Shown here: positions 34,249-36,447 of the stretch, in pieces
How positions within the stretch are numbered: position 1 is the first letter of the stretch
How the letters are laid out: the number at the start of each line of letters is the position of its first letter
NCBI RefSeq assembly: GCF_027484205.1
Contig: NZ_JAIXUB010000005.1
Coordinates: 1 to 36,447 of the forward strand
DNA length: 36,447 bases
Direction of reading: 5' to 3'
Source of the DNA: Flavobacterium sp.
GTDB lineage: Bacteria; Bacteroidota; Bacteroidia; Flavobacteriales; Flavobacteriaceae
Made by a program: the position numbers and the translations under genes
Notes under the pieces: model-generated
What the model saw: the letters and a program-made list of their open reading frames with translations, nothing else
Databases searched by the model: none
Told to the model about the DNA's origin: nothing

Positions 34249-34256
34249 TATTTTTG
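34249..34256 (+). promoter_or_regulatory. -7 promoter element for prfC
   Basis: TATTTTTG matches TAnnTTTG and lies 19 bases before the prfC ATG at 34275, diverging from the isomerase promoter. A TTA lies about 20 bases upstream at the -33 position. This element also shows that the longer frame starting at TTG 34254 cannot be the real start. Confidence 0.55.
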
Positions 34257-34274
34257 CAATCCATTAAACAAGAT

Positions 34275-35864
34275 ATGAGTTTTTTAAAAGAAATAGAACG
34301 TAGAAGAACATTTGGAATTATTTCACATCCAGATGCAGGAAAGACAACTTTAACTGAAAAATTGTTACTTTTTGGAGGTGCAATTCAAGAAGCTGGAGCG
34401 GTAAAAAACAACAAAATTAAGAAAGGTGCTACAAGTGACTTTATGGAGATTGAGCGCCAAAGAGGAATTTCTGTTGCGACATCAGTTTTAGCATTTAATT
34501 ATAGAGATAAAAAAATAAACATTTTAGATACTCCAGGACATAAGGACTTTGCTGAAGACACTTTTAGAACATTGACTGCTGTAGACAGTGTTATTGTTGT
34601 AATTGACGTAGCAAAAGGAGTTGAGGAGCAAACAGAAAAATTAGTTTCAGTTTGTAGAATGCGAAAAATTCCTATCATTGTTTTTATCAACAAATTAGAT
34701 AGAGAAGGAAAAGACGCTTTCGATTTAATGGATGAAGTGGAAAAGAAACTTGGATTACAAGTAACTCCGCTGAGTTTTCCTATTGGAATGGGATATGATT
34801 TTCAAGGAATTTACAACATTTGGGAGCAAAACATTAACCTTTTTAGTGGTGATAGCAGAAAAAACATTGAAGACACAATAGCGATTTCTGATATTAATAG
34901 CCCTGATTTAGAAAAATTAATTAAAGAGAAACCTGCTCAAAAACTTAGAGAAGAGTTAGAATTAATTGATGAAGTATATCCAAAATTTGATCGTCAAGAA
35001 TATTTAGACGGAAATTTACAACCTGTTTTCTTTGGTTCAGCTTTAAATAATTTTGGAGTTAGAGAAATTCTAGATTGTTTTATTGAAATTGCGCCGTCAC
35101 CAAGACCAAAAGAGTCAGACACTAGGTTAGTAAATCCTGAAGAAGAAAAGTTATCAGGATTTGTTTTTAAAATTCATGCCAACATGGATCCAAAACATCG
35201 CGATAGACTTGCATTTATCAAAATTGTTTCAGGAACATTTGAACGCAACAAACCTTACACACACGTTAGACTAAATAAGAGTTTAAAATTTTCTAGTCCA
35301 AACGCTTTTTTTGCTGAAAAAAAAGAAATTGTAGATATTTCTTATCCTGGTGATATTGTAGGACTTCATGATACAGGAAACTTTAAAATTGGAGATACAT
35401 TAACAGAAGGAGAAATAATGAGTTTCAAAGGAATTCCAAGTTTTTCTCCAGAACACTTTAGATACATAAACAATGCTGACCCTTTAAAAGCAAAACAATT
35501 AGAAAAAGGTGTTGACCAATTGATGGATGAAGGTGTAGCCCAATTGTTTACCTTAGAAATGAATAATAGAAAAGTAATTGGAACTGTTGGAGCACTTCAA
35601 TATGAAGTCATTCAGTATCGTTTAGAACATGAATATGGCGCAAAATGTACTTATGAAAATTTCCCTGTTCACAAAGCATGTTGGGTTAAGCCAGATGATG
35701 CAAAGAATGAAGAGTTTAAAGAATTTAAAAGAGTAAAACAAAAGTTTTTAGCCCACGATAAATATGGTCAATTAGTATTTTTAGCAGATTCAGATTTTAC
35801 AATTCAAATGACTCAAAGCAAATATCCAACAGTTAAATTATTTTTTACATCAGAATTTGATTAA
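34275..35864 (+). CDS. prfC: Peptide chain release factor 3
   Basis: RF3 is a GTPase that recycles RF1 and RF2 from the ribosome after peptide release. The 529-residue protein starts at the ATG at 34275 (MSFLKEIERRRTFGIISHPDAGKTT). GTPase motifs are SHPDAGKT at residues 17-24, the switch II DTPGHKDF, and NKLD; domains II and III follow, with the typical RF3 end containing GALQYEVIQYRLEHEYGAK. The length is the family norm (about 525-530). It is transcribed away from the isomerase operon. Confidence 0.97.
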   Translation: MSFLKEIERRRTFGIISHPDAGKTTLTEKLLLFGGAIQEAGAVKNNKIKKGATSDFMEIERQRGISVATSVLAFNYRDKKINILDTPGHKDFAEDTFRTLTAVDSVIVVIDVAKGVEEQTEKLVSVCRMRKIPIIVFINKLDREGKDAFDLMDEVEKKLGLQVTPLSFPIGMGYDFQGIYNIWEQNINLFSGDSRKNIEDTIAISDINSPDLEKLIKEKPAQKLREELELIDEVYPKFDRQEYLDGNLQPVFFGSALNNFGVREILDCFIEIAPSPRPKESDTRLVNPEEEKLSGFVFKIHANMDPKHRDRLAFIKIVSGTFERNKPYTHVRLNKSLKFSSPNAFFAEKKEIVDISYPGDIVGLHDTGNFKIGDTLTEGEIMSFKGIPSFSPEHFRYINNADPLKAKQLEKGVDQLMDEGVAQLFTLEMNNRKVIGTVGALQYEVIQYRLEHEYGAKCTYENFPVHKACWVKPDDAKNEEFKEFKRVKQKFLAHDKYGQLVFLADSDFTIQMTQSKYPTVKLFFTSEFD

Positions 35865-35953
35865 TTATTCAAAAAACTATCTCGATTTCGTAAAATTTAT
35901 TCGACAAATGTATAATTTAAAGCATTTTAGCTTCTTTATTTAAAAAATCATGT

Positions 35954-35961
35954 TATCTTTG
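35954..35961 (+). promoter_or_regulatory. -7 promoter element for the small secreted protein
   Basis: TATCTTTG matches TAnnTTTG and lies 23 bases before the ATG at 35985. No good -33 TTG is present at the expected spacing. Confidence 0.5.
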
Positions 35962-35984
35962 CGAACTGAAATGTAATCATTGTT

Positions 35985-36197
35985 ATGAAAAGTATTTTTA
36001 AGTTTTGTTTTTTATCATTTATGCTGTTGTCGAACTTTATAGCGTTTGCTCAACCAGGTGATGATGATGGATCTGGAGGATTAGAAGACACATCTGATCC
36101 ACAACCTGCAGATATTAATGGTAAATTAATCTTGCTTTTAATTTTAGGAATTGTTTTTGCTTTTTATATCATCAGAAAGAATTTAAAAAAAGCATAA
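35985..36197 (+). CDS. Tiny secreted protein with C-terminal sorting-like membrane tail
   Basis: A 70-residue protein in three parts. Residues 1-23 are a signal peptide (basic start, hydrophobic core, cut after AFAQ). Residues 24-46 are acidic, rich in Asp, Gly, Ser and Pro (PGDDDGSGGLEDTSDP). Residues 47-70 contain a PADINGK motif, a hydrophobic segment (about 49-63) and a basic tail (RKNLKKA). A short conserved motif followed by a helix and a positively charged end is the plan of exosortase/CTERM-type sorting tails, and flavobacteria have families of such tiny proteins (PID-CTERM-like). The function is unknown. It has its own promoter element and terminator. Confidence 0.75.
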   Translation: MKSIFKFCFLSFMLLSNFIAFAQPGDDDGSGGLEDTSDPQPADINGKLILLLILGIVFAFYIIRKNLKKA

Positions 36198-36220
36198 TAT
36201 TATAATATTATCAAACATAA

Positions 36221-36249
36221 AAAAAGCCTCACTTTTAGTGAGGCTTTTT
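36221..36249 (+). terminator. Terminator after the small secreted protein gene
   Basis: A perfect 13-base stem (aaaaagcctcact at 36221-36233) with a three-base loop (ttt) and a long T run. Confidence 0.85.
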
Positions 36250-36280
36250 TTATGTCTTAAATTTAAAAAACAAATAAAAA

Positions 36281-36308
36281 AAACCTCCTCAATTACTTGA
36301 GGAGGTTT
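36281..36308 (-). terminator. Terminator for the right-edge T9SS gene
   Basis: A perfect 12-base stem (aaacctcctcaa at 36281-36292 and its complement at 36297-36308) with a four-base loop lies 23 bases beyond the stop codon. The A run on its left side becomes a T run on the minus strand, so it serves the leftward gene. Confidence 0.8.
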
Positions 36309-36331
36309 CTGTTTATTTATAGTTTATCAAA

Positions 36332-36447
36332 CTATCTTTTGATAACTCGTAAGGTTTGTGTGTTTTCTCCTTGAGTTACAATTACATTGTAAACTCCTGA
36401 TGGATATCCACTTCCAACCTCAAACGATGCAACATCTGAAACATTGA
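36332..36447 (-). CDS. T9SS type A sorting domain of an unseen secreted protein (partial)
   Basis: Only the last 38 codons lie in the window; the stop TAG is at 36332-36334 on the minus strand. The peptide includes FEVGSGYPSGVYNVIVTQG and ends TLRVIKR. This is the end of a type A T9SS C-terminal domain, very similar to the end of the left-edge protein (YPSGVYNLILSQG, SLRIIKR). The rest of the protein lies outside the window, so its function cannot be told. Confidence 0.85.
   Translation of the reverse strand, partial: NVSDVASFEVGSGYPSGVYNVIVTQGENTQTLRVIKR

Noticed and set aside
1..36447. CRISPR arrays, tRNA or rRNA genes, insertion sequences with transposase
   Set aside because: I looked for spaced direct repeats, cloverleaf-like conserved bases and transposase motifs and saw none. 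The four-helix-bundle element has no transposase.

Overview
The window is AT-rich chromosomal DNA from a member of the Bacteroidota, most likely a Flavobacterium-type flavobacterium. Evidence for this: proteins with type IX secretion (T9SS) C-terminal sorting domains at both edges; almost no Shine-Dalgarno sequences but many TAnnTTTG promoter elements; a DUF2279 protein next to mltG; a GAPDH with a long N-terminal extension; a mitochondrial-type aconitase; paired parvulin foldases; and short dispersed repeats between genes. Most of the window is core genome. I did not find a convincing new multi-gene system.

Layout. 1-6897 (+): the 3' part of a secreted protein with MopE-like metal-binding repeats, then a 1522-residue LamG surface protein, each ending in a T9SS domain. 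6979-8391 (-): hisS. 8392-8788: a repeat-rich spacer. 8789-10033 (+): an ABC transporter permease. 10039-10515: a decayed four-helix-bundle gene between imperfect inverted repeats, one of which supplies the end of prmC. 10503-12904 (-): GNAT acetyltransferase, serine hydrolase lipoprotein and prmC, packed as an operon. 13182-15402 (+): ribD, a HAD phosphatase and a YigZ-type protein, meeting a thioesterase (-) tail to tail. 15989-18687 (+): dnaA, a low-molecular-weight phosphatase and an RsmI-like methylase. 18746-22825 (-): a lysozyme-like protein, DUF2279 protein, mltG, GNAT protein and dapF. 22958-26429 (+): an HtrA protease, GAPDH and a small secreted protein. 26485-28746 (-): aconitase. 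29059-34088 (-): two SurA-like isomerases, a MoxR ATPase and two small membrane proteins. 34275-36197 (+): prfC and a tiny secreted protein with a membrane-anchored tail. 36332-36447 (-): the end of another T9SS cargo protein.

How genes fit together. Several clusters concern the envelope: dapF (diaminopimelate for peptidoglycan), MltG (glycan strand termination), the lysozyme-like protein, HtrA and the two periplasmic parvulins (outer membrane protein folding and quality control), and the T9SS cargo. Information processing is represented by hisS, prmC with prfC (release-factor modification and recycling), dnaA and the RsmI-like methylase. Central metabolism is represented by GAPDH, aconitase and RibD.

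The most interesting signals are the 477-bp degenerate element beside prmC, the in-frame short repeat inside prmC, the nested repeats of the left-edge secreted protein, and the 70-residue sorting-tail-like protein. Gene starts were moved downstream of the longest open frame where a Met follows a promoter element or begins the family's conserved sequence.
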